Below, piece by piece: positions 10,230 through 21,226 of a DNA stretch of 59,820 nucleotides (position 1 is the first letter of the stretch; each line of letters begins with the position of its first letter). The stretch is taken from assembly GCA_013054445.1 (NCBI GenBank), contig JAAMPI010000145.1:1-59820 (forward strand), given 5' to 3'. The position numbers and the translations under genes were made by a program. The notes under the pieces were generated by a model that saw only the letters and a program-made list of their open reading frames with translations, had not been told where the DNA came from and searched no databases. Source of the DNA: Cudoniella acicularis (taxonomy: Eukaryota > Ascomycota > Leotiomycetes > Helotiales > Helotiaceae).

Positions 10230-12168
10230 ATGTTCTCTATTCAGGAATTAACTTCATTATCAATTGCCTACAGATACTCTTCTTTTCAAGTCTTGCTTTT
10301 GTTATGGGTAATTATCTTAACTATATTATATCGTCAAGTAACTGCCACCTCCAAGCCATACAGCCATTTCCCCCGCATAAACAGGCCCCTTTTGCCCTGG
10401 CCATGGGCTAAATCCACTTCGGATTCTCTTCAGGAAGGTTATTCCAAGGTGCGTCTCTCCTATGGCCGTATCTGTGTCAACATGATGACTGATTCTGGAG
10501 CTGGCAGATCCTTGCAACGAGGAAAAGCAAAGCCTTTACGATGCGATGGTGGGCGATGGATTACCTGGTCCTCTCTCCAGAATATCTCCCAGATTTAAAG
10601 ACTGCAGATGCAGAAAATGTCAGCTTTTTACAGAATCTCAGTGATGCGCTGCATATGGAAGCTTCTGCTGGCATCATTTATCATAGCCCAGATCGCATGA
10701 TACAGACGATTAAGAAAGGCCTCAATTCGCACTTGGGTAAACCATAAATCGAAACCCTCCGATAAAAAACGCCTGCTAACAATAGACCCGTGTGTTAAGC
10801 TCAAATAACACCCTTGCTCGCAGAAGAAGCAGACTTTGCTCTGATGTTTGAAATCGGCGAAGATTCGAACGGTTCGTGCCACCTTAGCTTGTTATTTTCC
10901 CTTCAGGTGTTTTATATGCACACTGTTTAATACTTTAGTAGGATGGAAAGAATTCAACGCGACCAAATTACTGTTTGGGGCGACCTACCGAATCGCCTGT
11001 CGTTTCTTCATCGCGAAAGAGCTTTCCGGCGACGAGAAATTGATCAAAACTTTAACTGCCTTCACAGAGTCTATCTTCATCAATGGATTAATAATTAAAA
11101 TGCTCCCACTTGGTCCTATTCGTGGCATACTAGCATGGCCAATCTCATTTTTCCATCGCCGCAAAATGGAGGCCGCTCTGGAAAGACTTCAACCGTTGGT
11201 TGAGCGACGAATTTCCTTATTTGCTGCTGACGATAGCAGTAGTATGAAGAAGTCACCCAATACAGAGCATTTTCTAGATGCTATTGACTGGATTTTAACA
11301 GCTTCTTCGGCACAACCCACACAGCAGGATTCAAGAATATTGGCCATAGAGATTTTACACAATTTCTGGGCTAGTTCGGGAAGTCCCAGTGCTTTGCTCA
11401 CCCAGATTGTCTTCCAGGTCCTGATGTTCCCTATGTATCTAGATCCTCTCAGAAAGGAGGTACAAGATGCTGTCTCTAAATATGGTTGGACTGAAAAAGC
11501 AGTCCAGAGTTTACCTTTACTAGACAGCTTCATTCGCGAAACAAATCGATTGTACCCTTCATTTTCTGGTAAGTCAGCTTGGTTTTTTTCTTGTAATATT
11601 TCAAACTCTACATTTTTACAATCATGCTAAAATATAAATTTACCACAGCAATCTGCTGTCGTACAGTGAAAGGGGAACCATGGCGACTCCATGATGGACT
11701 GGTTCTTCCCGTTGGTACACGCTGCATTTGGGCTGCCGATCCTTTATTACGCAACCCCAAGGCATTTGTTGATCCCTTAGTATTCGATGGGTTTAGGTTT
11801 GCACGTTTGGCTACTGATGACGAAAAACGTGAGGGGAAGGAAGATGGAAATTCTTCGGCTGCATCTTTTCTATCACCCACCAATCTTGCGTGAGTTCATC
11901 CCAAAATCTTTGTTAGAGTTGCCCGTTTTGGTTTTTGCATAAATAATAATTTCGTAGGTTCGGATATGGTCGACATGCATGTCCTGGTCGTTTCTATGCG
12001 TTGCGTAAAGTCAAAGTCTTGTTTGGAAAACTTATCCTTGGCTATGATATCGAATGGGACACGCCAAGAACCGAAAGACCCTCACCAGTGAGTGTTGAGG
12101 CACAGTTTGCCCCTAATCTTTGGCAGAAGATCCGCTTGCGCAGAAGACCAGTTCCAACAGAGGGTTGA
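10230..12168 (+). CDS. Cytochrome P450 monooxygenase (cluster P450 1)
   Basis: Six exons fit with consistent phases: 10230-10448, 10508-10736, 10800-10871, 10942-11568, 11649-11889 and 11958-12168, encoding 532 residues. An N-terminal membrane anchor (LLLLWVIILTILYR) is followed by a P450 fold. The ExxR motif of helix K is E373-T-N-R376, and the haem loop is FGYGRHACPGR with Cys471. The helix-I oxygen-activating region reads F315-W-A-S-S-G-S-P-S where family members usually have an acidic/alcohol pair, so the conserved Thr is replaced by Gly/Ser. The gene is ER-anchored and of the type common in fungal secondary metabolism. It converges on the second P450 (93 bp between stops) and lies about 2.7 kb from the UstYa gene, so a role in oxidising the cluster's peptide is a reasonable inference. 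The substrate is unknown. Confidence 0.9.
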
Positions 12169-12261
12169 GAATTTCGGGCAATGTTTGGAGAAAGAAGGAA
12201 ATCAAGGACTTTTTGTTTTTGGTTGAAAGTAGATTTTATTGATGGAAATGATTTCATACAC

Positions 12262-13854
12262 TTATTCAACAGGCTTAACCGCAATTTTCACACCATTCTT
12301 ACTCTCAACAGTCATTGTGATGACCTCGAAATACTCAAGAATCTCATCTCTATTCTCCAGCGTCTTGAATTCCTGTGCGAATCTAACCAACAAAAACGCC
12401 AATTGGGTCAGAACTTGGTTCTGGGCGGGGCACATTCGAATGCCTCCAAGAAACGGCTCATATTGCCATTTTGCTTCCCAAAGTGTTCGACCCGATTTGG
12501 TCCAGCGATCTGGTTTAAATTCGTCGGCGTCCTCGCCCCATATGCTTGTATCTCGTTGAACTGTGTAAAGATCCATTTCTACTACTATTCCTTTGGGTAC
12601 GAAGATTGGGGATTGACCATCTGGCCCACCTCCTTTTGGGAGAATACTGTCTCGCAATGATGTACGACCAATGCGGGAGGCAGCGGGATGCAGTCGAAGA
12701 GTTTCCTCGATGATTGCTTTCGTAAATTTCAACGAGTGTAAGAATTGGAAAGTCAAAGCCTGGTCTGGTTCAATTTTACTGACTTCTGTTCTGAGCTTCG
12801 TCCATTCGAGGGGGTGACGAGCGAGTTCGAATATTGCATCTGCGAATGCAATAGCGGCTGTGTCTCTAGCTGGGAAGAAAACATTAAGTATTTGCATCCG
12901 GAGATCGTACGGGTCCTGAGTTGTCTTGGTCATCTCTTCGAGAAGCACATATCTCTTTGAACCGGGGATTTCTTTCTCGGGCCTGCTTTTCTTTTCGAGA
13001 GCACGTTCCACATGCTTGTCTACGAACGCATGAACTTTGGTGTATGCTTTCTTCCAGTAGGGGTCGAGGTATAGGGGCCATCGAAAAGGGCCCGTTATCA
13101 GAAGTAATGCTAAGCCCAAGAGCGAACGATCGAACGCTTGCATGAATTCGTCCGTCTCGAAGTGCGGGTCTGGGTCGAGACATTCAGTGGATTCACCAAA
13201 GAGAAACTCAGTGGATGTGTCCAAGAACTAAGTAGACAAAAGTAAGCATATCAAAAAGGCTCGGGACATCCATTGATGACCACATACTAATTTTTTCGAC
13301 AGAGGCAATAAGTCGAATGTTGATCCATCTTTTGGAATCAAAGCTAGGAAACGAGCAACATGCCGATCGAAGTTCCCCAGGTCAGCAATCTCCGCTCGAC
13401 TGAAAGTTGGTCGAACAAGTGCTCTCGAATGCTTCCAGAACTCTCCATCCTCAGTGAAGATACCACGACCAAGAAATGGGGCACCAATGGTCCCTCTCAT
13501 AGGACCGACGCCAAATTCGTTAAAATTTGATGTGCAAATAGCCTGTATATTCTCAGGTTGTGAAGTTTGAAGTTCAAAGACCCCCAAGGATTTCATCAAA
13601 AATGTTGGGCCATATGTTTTATGAAGAGTCCTGTACGCTTCTGAACGGCACCCTGCAAAGTCTGCTTTGCGAATGTTAATGAAAGTGTCGAAGCCGAAAA
13701 CAGGATCCCAGCTTGACACTGTTGGAATTGGCTTGCACCCATGACGTTGCGCGGCCTCCGCTGAGAGCCTTTTTTTAGTCCAGGTGACAGTGAGGAGGTA
13801 AAAGGCATAAATTGCGACGAAGGTAGTACCGAGAAGAGTGAGTAGTGAAGACAT
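12262..13854 (-). CDS. Cytochrome P450 monooxygenase, CYP52/alkane-hydroxylase-like (cluster P450 2)
   Basis: Two exons, 13288-13854 and 12262-13227, are separated by a 60-bp intron and encode 510 residues. The ATG at 13854 precedes an N-terminal membrane helix (LLGTTFVAIYAFYLLTV). Characteristic CYP52-like blocks are FLDTSTEFLFGES after the splice, the helix-I motif A309-R-D-T312 in FFPARDTAAIAF, ExxR at E364-T-L-R367, and the haem loop FLGGIRMCPAQ with Cys455. The usual Gly two residues after the cysteine is Ala. CYP52-type enzymes hydroxylate fatty acids or alkanes, but relatives in clusters act on other substrates. The 3' end faces that of P450 1. Membership in the RiPP-type cluster is inferred from position only. 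Confidence 0.9.
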
Positions 13855-14894
13855 GGTCCGATGAAACTGGAGCTGGGGTCTTGAATCTCGACTATATGTT
13901 GAAGAAGTGTGTCTCTGATTAACTCGAACTCGATTGGTATAGATGCATTCAGTAACAGTGCCTGGTTTGAAAGTCTGTAAGTTAAAATGAAAAGGTAGGG
14001 ACGATAAACTTACGAACAGAAATGATAACTACAAATTCATGGGCTGGGGCTGTACCACATGCAGGATCTAGGATGGCTCGGATGGATGTCCGCCCGCTTT
14101 CATTCAGTAATATGTTCCCACCGACTGCCGGGTATGAGTCTGAGATCGGTGACTCAACAAGAATGTTGGCGTTTTGTTGGAATTTTAAAACCCTGGCACA
14201 TTTGTTGGAGTTAGGAGCGGATATTTATGCAGACCCTCGTGAGAAGCGGAAACGATGCTGACTGCGTTCTGCAGACTTACCTTGCGAAGAAGGGTAGTTA
14301 AGTGGCGTGATGCATTGTCACCCTGCAAATCAAAATGTATTGCTAACCAGGATATCATGCAAACTAGTGTACCGATACAGTGGTTCATGAGCTCCAATTC
14401 ATCCAGCCGAACACCACCTTCCCCTTCAACAAACCACCTCAAACTAATTAGATGCAATTAAATCATATCTTCCACGCTGCAATTTAGGAGGTTGGTTTTC
14501 TGAAGAATCTGAAGAACTGCCGGTGGCGCAGGCACGCACCAATGCAACACAGCATCCGGTGCTCGAATTGACGAGGGAACATAAGACACTGGCACAACGA
14601 ACATTAGAGGCAGCTTGTCTCTTTCATTGCAGCTTATGTTGGTGATAGTTGGTCCACTCGCATAATGCTCTTGCAAGCTTCACGTTTTCAGATTTCGGGC
14701 TTCGACTACCGCGCCTTTGACGTGTTGGCTAACCTTACTGTAGCAATAAGGCCACTAATTGAAAAACAAAAATATCCCTCGTAAAAGGAAGATTTCAAAG
14801 ATTTAATTTGTTAAAGCCCCGTACACTGCACACTTCAACTGCACTCTTGAACTACACTCTTGATCAATCCCCAAGCTTTGGAAAGATCACGATC
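13855..14894. other. Intergenic region with faint coding-like fragments
   Basis: Plus strand 14181-14261 reads NFKTLAHLLELGADIYADPR, which resembles one ankyrin-repeat unit, then stops. On the minus strand, coding-like stretches in changing frames occur at about 14670-14460 and 14170-14015 (for example YPAVGGNILLNESGRTSIRA), some bordered by plausible splice sites. I could not assemble either into a gene. The region should contain the promoters of P450 2 and the UstYa gene. Confidence 0.35.
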
Positions 14895-15808
14895 ATGGTT
14901 TTCGACCACTCAGAAAATCAGCCGTTTTTAGATGAAGACTCCAAAAAGACAAGCCTGGAGTATCATCCTGCATTGTACAAAACTTCTCCCACGAATAGCT
15001 GGCTGATCAACGCTCTTGCAATTATTGCTGTTACTTCTACCTTGGGCAATATTCTCTGGGCTTTCTACAATATCCGCACTCTTTCCAAGCCATTGAACAA
15101 TGAAAAGAGTCTCTATGCTGGGCTTGAGCGCGATGTGCCTACGCCCTTCAGAGATGATATGATATTCTCACCCAACAACCGTTCGCTATCAGATGCTGCG
15201 TGGGATAATTGGGTTGTGGACCCAGGCATTGTGGCTTTGCCTCATGATTGGGTCAAGGAAAATATGCTCCCCCGAGCTCAAAAATGGCCTTGGGATGGGG
15301 ACAAAGGCGTTTATCTTCTTAATGGGTTTCATAATCTTCATTGTCTAGTAAGTCGTTGCAAAAGCTGCTGAAATGTATCTATTTTATAGATAATTGCTGA
15401 CATGGATGATAGCAACTACTCCGCAAGACTATAATTAGTGCTGCTGAAGGAAGAGGAATTGAGGACGAGCATTACCTTGCCAAAGGCCTCGAGCACAATC
15501 TCCACTGTATCGAATCTCTCCGTCAAGACGCAATGTGTCATGCAGATGATACACCACGTTACTCAGGCTATTCGAAGAAACAAGCTTCTGGAGTTATGCA
15601 AACGCGCATGTGTCGAAGTTGGGATAAGCTTGAAGCTTGGGCTAGAGATCATACTGCTTGTTACCGTGATGTAGGCCGAGATGTTGAAGGATTTCCTATG
15701 ATCGAGAAGTTCAAGTTTTGTCCCCCTGGCTATGTTTTCTCTGCTACTGGCAGCCCGATAGCTCCATGGGATACTGGGTCGGGTATCTCTCATCCTGGGG
15801 ATGAGTAG
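14895..15808 (+). CDS. UstYa-family (DUF3328) oxidase of a RiPP-type cluster
   Basis: Two exons, 14895-15347 and 15413-15808, joined across a 65-bp intron (GTAAGT...GATAG), encode 282 residues. A short cytosolic N-terminus precedes one membrane helix at about residues 36-58, as in UstYa proteins. The family signature is present twice: H146-N-L-H-C150 in GFHNLHCL and H179-N-L-H-C183 in EHNLHCIESLRQ, followed by the conserved M-C-x-A-D (MCHADDTP) and a cysteine-rich C-terminus. UstYa/UstYb and relatives catalyse oxidative macrocyclisation or hydroxylation of core peptides in ustiloxin, phomopsin and asperipin biosynthesis, with metal bound by the HxxHC motifs. The gene is convergent with the repeat-bearing precursor gene 705 bp downstream. 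Both key motifs are intact, so I expect an active enzyme. Confidence 0.95.
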
Positions 15809-16512
15809 GGCCTGAAGGTTGAAGTGATGTAGTGCTTGATCTAGCATTAGTAGCTTGCAGGTAAATTTCATTATGTCAGTCTCTCAAAACTGATAACATT
15901 ATACTGATATTCCATTCAATATAAAATATTATACTTTGCATCAGAGAATAAATTTGGTCTCCACGCAGCATAAGTTTCCTCTAAATGTGGAAAAGGTTTC
16001 AATATTTGCTGGATTTTCCCGAAACCTCTTCTTCTAATGCGTTAACGTTGCGAAACCACAAAGAGCATTTCAAAATAATTAAATAACAATCAACTAAAAT
16101 AATCCCGCAATTAGCCAGAAAAAAAGAAGAAAAGATCGGGATTTATACCGAGTCCTTTTTAGCACATACGTATGTCAGTGTGGCGGTTATTCTTTGAAGT
16201 GTTTGTGGCAAGCTCTTGGCACGAGTAGTCGGATGTCCAGGCGATGTGCGCATTCATAAAGACTAATAGTGAATAATTCAAGTTTTTATGGCAAGCAAAC
16301 AGAGGGCCTTGAAGCATAAGTGAGTGGATTCTTCAAACTCAAGGCTATTTTTTAGACTTATAACACCACAATAACCCTAATTCCCGAGACCAGATGTCCT
16401 ATTCCCACTATCAATTGAAATCAAAGTTACGTTGTCATGAAAACTTATGAAGACACAAAATTCTGATTCCGGCGAAGGGTTTGCCCAAAATCCGCTTATG
16501 GCCTGCGTGTTC
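15809..16512. other. Spacer between convergent UstYa and precursor genes
   Basis: AT-rich, no reading frame of note; it should carry the 3' ends of both transcripts. Confidence 0.5.
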
Positions 16513-16840
16513 TTAGGCAGTACGCTCTTTGAAAAACCCTCCAAGGTAGTCTCCTGGAGCTTCCACCTCTGCAGGCTCTGCATCGCGCTTGAAGAAGCCG
16601 CCCAGGTAGTCGGTTGGAGCTTGCTCTTCTGTGTCGCGTTTGAAGAAGCCGCCTAGGTAATCGTCTGGAGCTTGCTCCTCTAATTGGTCAGTTAGCATGA
16701 TTTTGACCGGTTCATAAAATGAAATAGACTACAGAGAGTAGGGTGTTAAACGTACCAGATGGCACAGATGGCACAGGAACAGCGATCACTGCGATTGCCG
16801 AAGCGAAGAGGAGGGCAATGGATGTGGCGGAGAACTGCAT
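16513..16840 (-). CDS. Dikaritin-type RiPP precursor peptide with three DYLGGFF cores
   Basis: Two exons on the minus strand, 16756-16840 and 16513-16679, are joined across a 76-bp intron (GTACGT...AATTAG) and give 83 residues. Residues 1-20 (MQFSATSIALLFASAIAVIA) form a signal peptide. The mature part contains three near-identical units: residues 32-43 APDDYLGGFFKR, 49-60 APTDYLGGFFKR and 69-81 ending DYLGGFFKER, separated by acidic spacers rich in Glu and Asp. Lys-Arg after each of the first two units is a Kex2-like cleavage site. This architecture (signal peptide, repeated short core, KR sites, acidic spacers) matches UstA, PhomA and epichloecyclin precursors, and a UstYa gene is next door. 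The likely core is YLGGFF or DYLGGFF, with Tyr the probable crosslink donor. The third unit ends K-E-R and may not be cut normally. The function is inferred from architecture and context; the product is unknown. Confidence 0.92.
16522..16671 (-). repeat. In-gene core-peptide repeats of the RiPP precursor
   Basis: The DYLGGFF-coding blocks lie at 16642-16662, 16591-16611 and 16531-16551, with periods of 51 and 60 bp. Codons differ at several third positions between copies (for example CTA, CTG and CTT for Leu), while the heptapeptide is unchanged. That is the pattern expected if selection keeps the peptide. Confidence 0.9.
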
Positions 16841-18737
16841 TTTGAGTGCTTGAAGCTAGAGAAAATCGATTGATTTAGCTAGAAGAAGGTTAAGATTGTT
16901 TGGTAAAGAGGATTATACTTGAAAATTACCCTTTTCTTTCAAATACCAAGGCACTTGGACGGAGATGTGTGACAATCGAAGCTTTCGTGTGTCTTTGCTC
17001 TCAACTTGAGAGGGAACGGGAATCGGGATTGATCGAGGGTTCTTAATTGACTTCTATGTGTAAAATCTTTGATCGAGCATTTTTACATCTACCTCGACTT
17101 ACTCTAAAAGTTCACTGTTATACTACTATCCGATCCTGGGTTTGTTTGACGTCGAATATCCAACATTTTCCAATTTGGGGCTGAATTTCCAGGGTCACAC
17201 CCGGTGCACAGTGAGTTGGTGGCCTCACTTCTGCTTGCTACTCCCTCTCCTCTCTAGGAAGGTGGTTATGGCAAAGAGTGTTTGGAAGTATATCTCTTAC
17301 GTGGTGTTACACGTAGTACCAGGTACAATCAACTAGCGAATCTCCTCCACAGACCACCGGTTAAGACCTTTTAGAAAATCATTTGGCACATCCATTCTAC
17401 CAACCGCATTGCATATCTCAACCAACATTTATACCAAATCATGCCATAGACCAACAAAAAACATAGGGCCGGTTCTCGCTCACTGGGTCGCTCAGCTACA
17501 CTAGACTTTTGCGCAGCTCACTCTTCTGTGAAGCACTGACGGAGTACTCATTTCCTTCTGCGTAGGCCGCTTATTTATGAATTTGAAGTGAGTAAATAGG
17601 TAGTAAATTCATCTCGGTCACGTCACACATGAATAGCAGGAACAAAGCCGAACAAGGACTTAAGAAGGAAAGCTCAGGAAGATAAAATAATTGCAATAAG
17701 GGGGCGGCCGCTTTTCCCGATATCGATATGTGCGGCCTTTGTCAAATGTAAGCTTAGGTTACGGAATTCTGAATTCAGTGACCACTTTCACAACTGCCGT
17801 GAATGGTTGGGTCCAATATAGAATTGACTCCTTGCGTATATTAAATGCAAGCCTCTGCGGAGCAGACCGTCATGGGTCGGCCCGGCCGAAACGAAACCTG
17901 CCGGTTTGCGGAAAAAGTCCGGATAAATTCTCCGAAGGTGTTGCATCCGTTGAAGATTTTATGGAGCATGTCCTGTTTGTGCTGCGCCACAAGCTGACAG
18001 CTGATGTTGAAGATAGATTCAGAAAAGTTCAATTCGAAAGTCCCCTAGGTGAACAATGGATGATATGTTCCGGAACAATATGCATGAAGCCGGAGCGGCG
18101 GAGAGGCGTGGCATCTTCTCATTTTTTTCCCAACTGACCAATCATTATGGAACATCCTCAGCCACCAACAGAGACCAACTGTTGGCAATATTCTGCCCTA
18201 TACCTCGTCATACCGATGTCAGCAACTCACAACACCAACTGCAGCACCAAGCCGGCCTTTTTACAATTGCGACCCTATCCGTTCTGCATCTACAAGCAAT
18301 GTAACCCTGAACATGCCACACTGAAATGCCACGCGACACGAGACCAACAGCCATTTTCCTAAAGAATTTTGTCTCAATGCACGAAGATGACGATTCCCTG
18401 AAGAAAATAACAGAGCCAATTTCTTTCTCTCCTGCACGTTGCAAAGAAGAGATAACCTGTCATGTTCCGCTTGCATGCGCCTTATTACCCTTGTAGAGTG
18501 CAGGATGTTGCAACTTTCCATAACGCGCTTTCTTTTCTGATCTTGGTTGCCAGCCTTGCCTTCCCGCACAGGTTTGAAAGTTGGTAGACGTCCTTCTTCT
18601 CACGAGCTTTGATTAGAATTTCAGATCATAAACAACACTCAAACTTCTCTTGTCCATTCTTACAGATCTTACGTGTCTTTACGATACTAGAATACCACTT
18701 CAAGCTAATCAAGCCTTTGAGTTGTCCATTGATCATC
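16841..18737. other. Intergenic region upstream of the precursor and SAT4-like genes
   Basis: The minus-strand precursor's promoter should begin at 16841; the plus-strand membrane protein's promoter lies at the other end. Open frames here, such as a 135-codon one at 17730-18137, show no family motif and no consistent splice pattern. I see no zinc-cluster regulator gene. Confidence 0.45.
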
Positions 18738-20214
18738 ATGTCAACTACTTCAACTCAAGGAATCATAGCTTGCAACACAATATTACCCGTTCTTGGAATT
18801 GTTGTAGTTGGCCTCCGCTTCCATGTGCGTTCGACACAGAAAGTTGCCTTGAAAGTCGATGACTGGCTACAGATTCCAGCGCTTGTAAGCGTCCAAAGCG
18901 GCTTCCAATGAAACTCTCTTGACCTCTTCAGCTTCTCTTTGTTGGCATGGCCGTTACCGCTCTGTATGGTAAGTAAGCCAAACGTTGATTTATCTGAGGC
19001 TTCTGACAGACCATTTTAGGTGTCAAGCATCGTGCATTCGGCTATCCGACTCCAATTCAACCTCCCACGGAACCGGCTGATTCTCTCATCCTATGTGAAA
19101 AAGTATATTCACCCATATCTTCCCAGTGTGACTCTCGGGTCAAATGCTCACCGTCAAGTAGCTATGGTTTATCATACAACTGATTCAGATTTCCGCCTTG
19201 TCCATTATCAAAGTAGCTGCACTATTTTTCTATCGCCGTATCTTCGTTGCGTCAACACGAAGCAACATTCTGAACCGAATAATATGGATCCTTATGACCA
19301 TCATCTTTCTTTGGGGTATTGGGTTCACTGCCTTCTACATCGTTGCGTGCGGTTCTCATGTTCCAGCTGCTTGGTCCGGGTTTATAGGTTTTGCGACATA
19401 CTGCTTAGACACCGAGAAGTTCGAAGAAGCCTACGCAATTTCCGACTTCTTGATTGACACCTTTGTTCTTGCTATTCCATTACCATCAGTATGGAATATT
19501 CAAATCTCTTGAACTTGGAACTTCTCTTACTAATTAGTGTGTCTAGATCTGGTCTCTTCACATGGATGTCGTTCGCAAGATTAGTGTTACCTGTGTTTTC
19601 ATGTTTGCGTTAATGTAAGCAAATTTCAGTCTCTATTAAATTCTGTGTCCGCGCCGAACTTCTATAATAACCTTTCTCATAGTGGCTACGGAGCGCGATA
19701 GCCCGGCTTGTAACATTCGTACAAATTTCCAATAATTCACTAAGTACCGCACTACCAGACGTTCAAAGTATGTATTTTGTCTCTCATCGCTGCTGAAAAC
19801 CTACACTGACACTTTTCAGCCAACAATACCCAAGCTGTATGGTTCTCTTCACTTGAAACCGGATTCGCAATTTTCGCCCTAAACCTCCCATCTATCTGGC
19901 CTTTGCTTTCAAAAGTCTCAGTTGAGTCTATTGTCCGCAGTGTGCGCAGTATCGCCTCCTTAAATAGCAACTCCTCGAGGAACAGATCATATGGCGAGAT
20001 AAACACTGCAAAGTCTACGAAGAAGGATCTGAGTGCTGCGAACGACGATATTGAACTTGTCCCTCAGCGACAAGGCACACAATACAAAACCATGACTGAA
20101 GGTGATTGGCATAGTACCGAGGGATCTGCTTCACAACAGGATGTAGAACATGAAGGCGGTATCTACGTCAAGAAAAGCATAGAAGTGACATCCAGGAGTG
20201 GCCCAGGAGTGTAG
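18738..20214 (+). CDS. SAT4/Pth11-type rhodopsin-like seven-helix membrane protein
   Basis: Seven exons fit in phase: 18738-18884, 18932-18968, 19020-19102, 19162-19488, 19547-19614, 19694-19767 and 19820-20214, giving 376 residues. Fungal rhodopsin-domain landmarks are visible: the first helix (ACNTILPVLGIVVVGLRFHV) followed by KVDDWLQIPAL, SIIKVAALFFYRRIF in the central helices, a cysteine-bearing loop with YCLD, then ARLVTFVQISNNSLSTALPD and ETGFAIFALNLPSIWPLLSK at the last helix, and a hydrophilic C-terminal tail of about 100 residues. Exon 6 needs the acceptor ending GGAG at 19693; the nearer ATAG acceptor would cause a stop. Such proteins are often found in secondary-metabolite clusters and as Pth11-like receptors, but their biochemical role is mostly unknown. 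Its position between precursor and exporter suggests cluster membership. Confidence 0.85.
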
Positions 20215-21226
20215 GTTCTCATGGAAATCAGTCGCTCCAACCCTGAGCGGTACTTGGTCATTCGGTGCTCTTACCCAATTTTTTTGATCCATGAGAGGGC
20301 TTTGGGGCAACAAAGCGATACGTCCTGACTTCTATGAAAACATTTCGCTTTTTTGGAACTTGGGGTGGTGTATATTTCTAGATAATAAATTCTGCTGCCA
20401 AGTTTTATTTTTGAAGTGATAAGCCCAATGGGCCAATTGAAGCAACTATTTTATCTGAGACTTGGACTCTAACCAAGTGAAGAATGGTGGTCGCTATTGA
20501 GAAGGGAGGAAGTAAGCAGTGACATCTTTTTCCGGGTGCAGCGTTTAATACTCACGGTGCTTTATTTAGAATTTGTAAGAACGGTACCACATCCATTTTT
20601 GATTTCTGTATGATATCCTATTTTACTATTACTTCACCATTCATCTAGAGGAAAACAAAACAAGTTGATTCTCAATACCCACCCATGTAAGAATCACCTT
20701 ATTTCAAACGATTGTTGCTGTTGATACTCTGGCCGTTGACACGGGCAAGCATACGAGGTATCCAGCCAACTGGTTGAGGACCCCTGGCTAGAGAGGAATC
20801 TTTCTTGAACCTCGTATAAGCACATTATATTTGATACGAAGGGCCGAAGGCCAACTTGTACCCTGTTATCAACCGATTCAACGAACCACACCGAGTAGAC
20901 ATGCAATATAAAGTGCGGTTGGGGGGTTGCTAAGACCGGCACTCATGTGCAGATGCCCATGCATCTCGAGGCAGGGTGGTTATCCTTGTCGAGTTTGGGT
21001 CCGTAGGCTTTTTGTTCTCGGTTGGTTATTAAGTGATGCAACAAAAGTCACCAACATTCGTAATGCAACCGTTCACGTATCACTAATACAAACAACTAAA
21101 TCAGTACCACCTTCTAGTACTGGGGAGTTGTCCGCATTTTCTCGACTTCACCCTGGAGCCGCCTCCCCTTTGTTTTTCACACCCATAGGACGTGAGAATA
21201 AGGAATTTAGCAACACCATTTTCAAA
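20215..21226. other. Intergenic region before the MFS transporter gene
   Basis: No gene supported; the open frames lack family patterns. Expected to hold the terminator of the SAT4-like gene and the exporter promoter. Confidence 0.45.

Noticed and set aside
12181..12660. Plus-strand frame opposite P450 2
   Set aside because: It is the antisense shadow of the haem-loop exon and has no motif of its own.
14015..14676. Possible multi-exon minus-strand gene upstream of P450 2
   Set aside because: Coding-like peptides appear in three frames, but no consistent exon chain, start or family could be built.
17730..18137. 135-codon open frame upstream of the SAT4-like gene
   Set aside because: No recognisable domain or zinc cluster; not enough to call a gene or cluster regulator.
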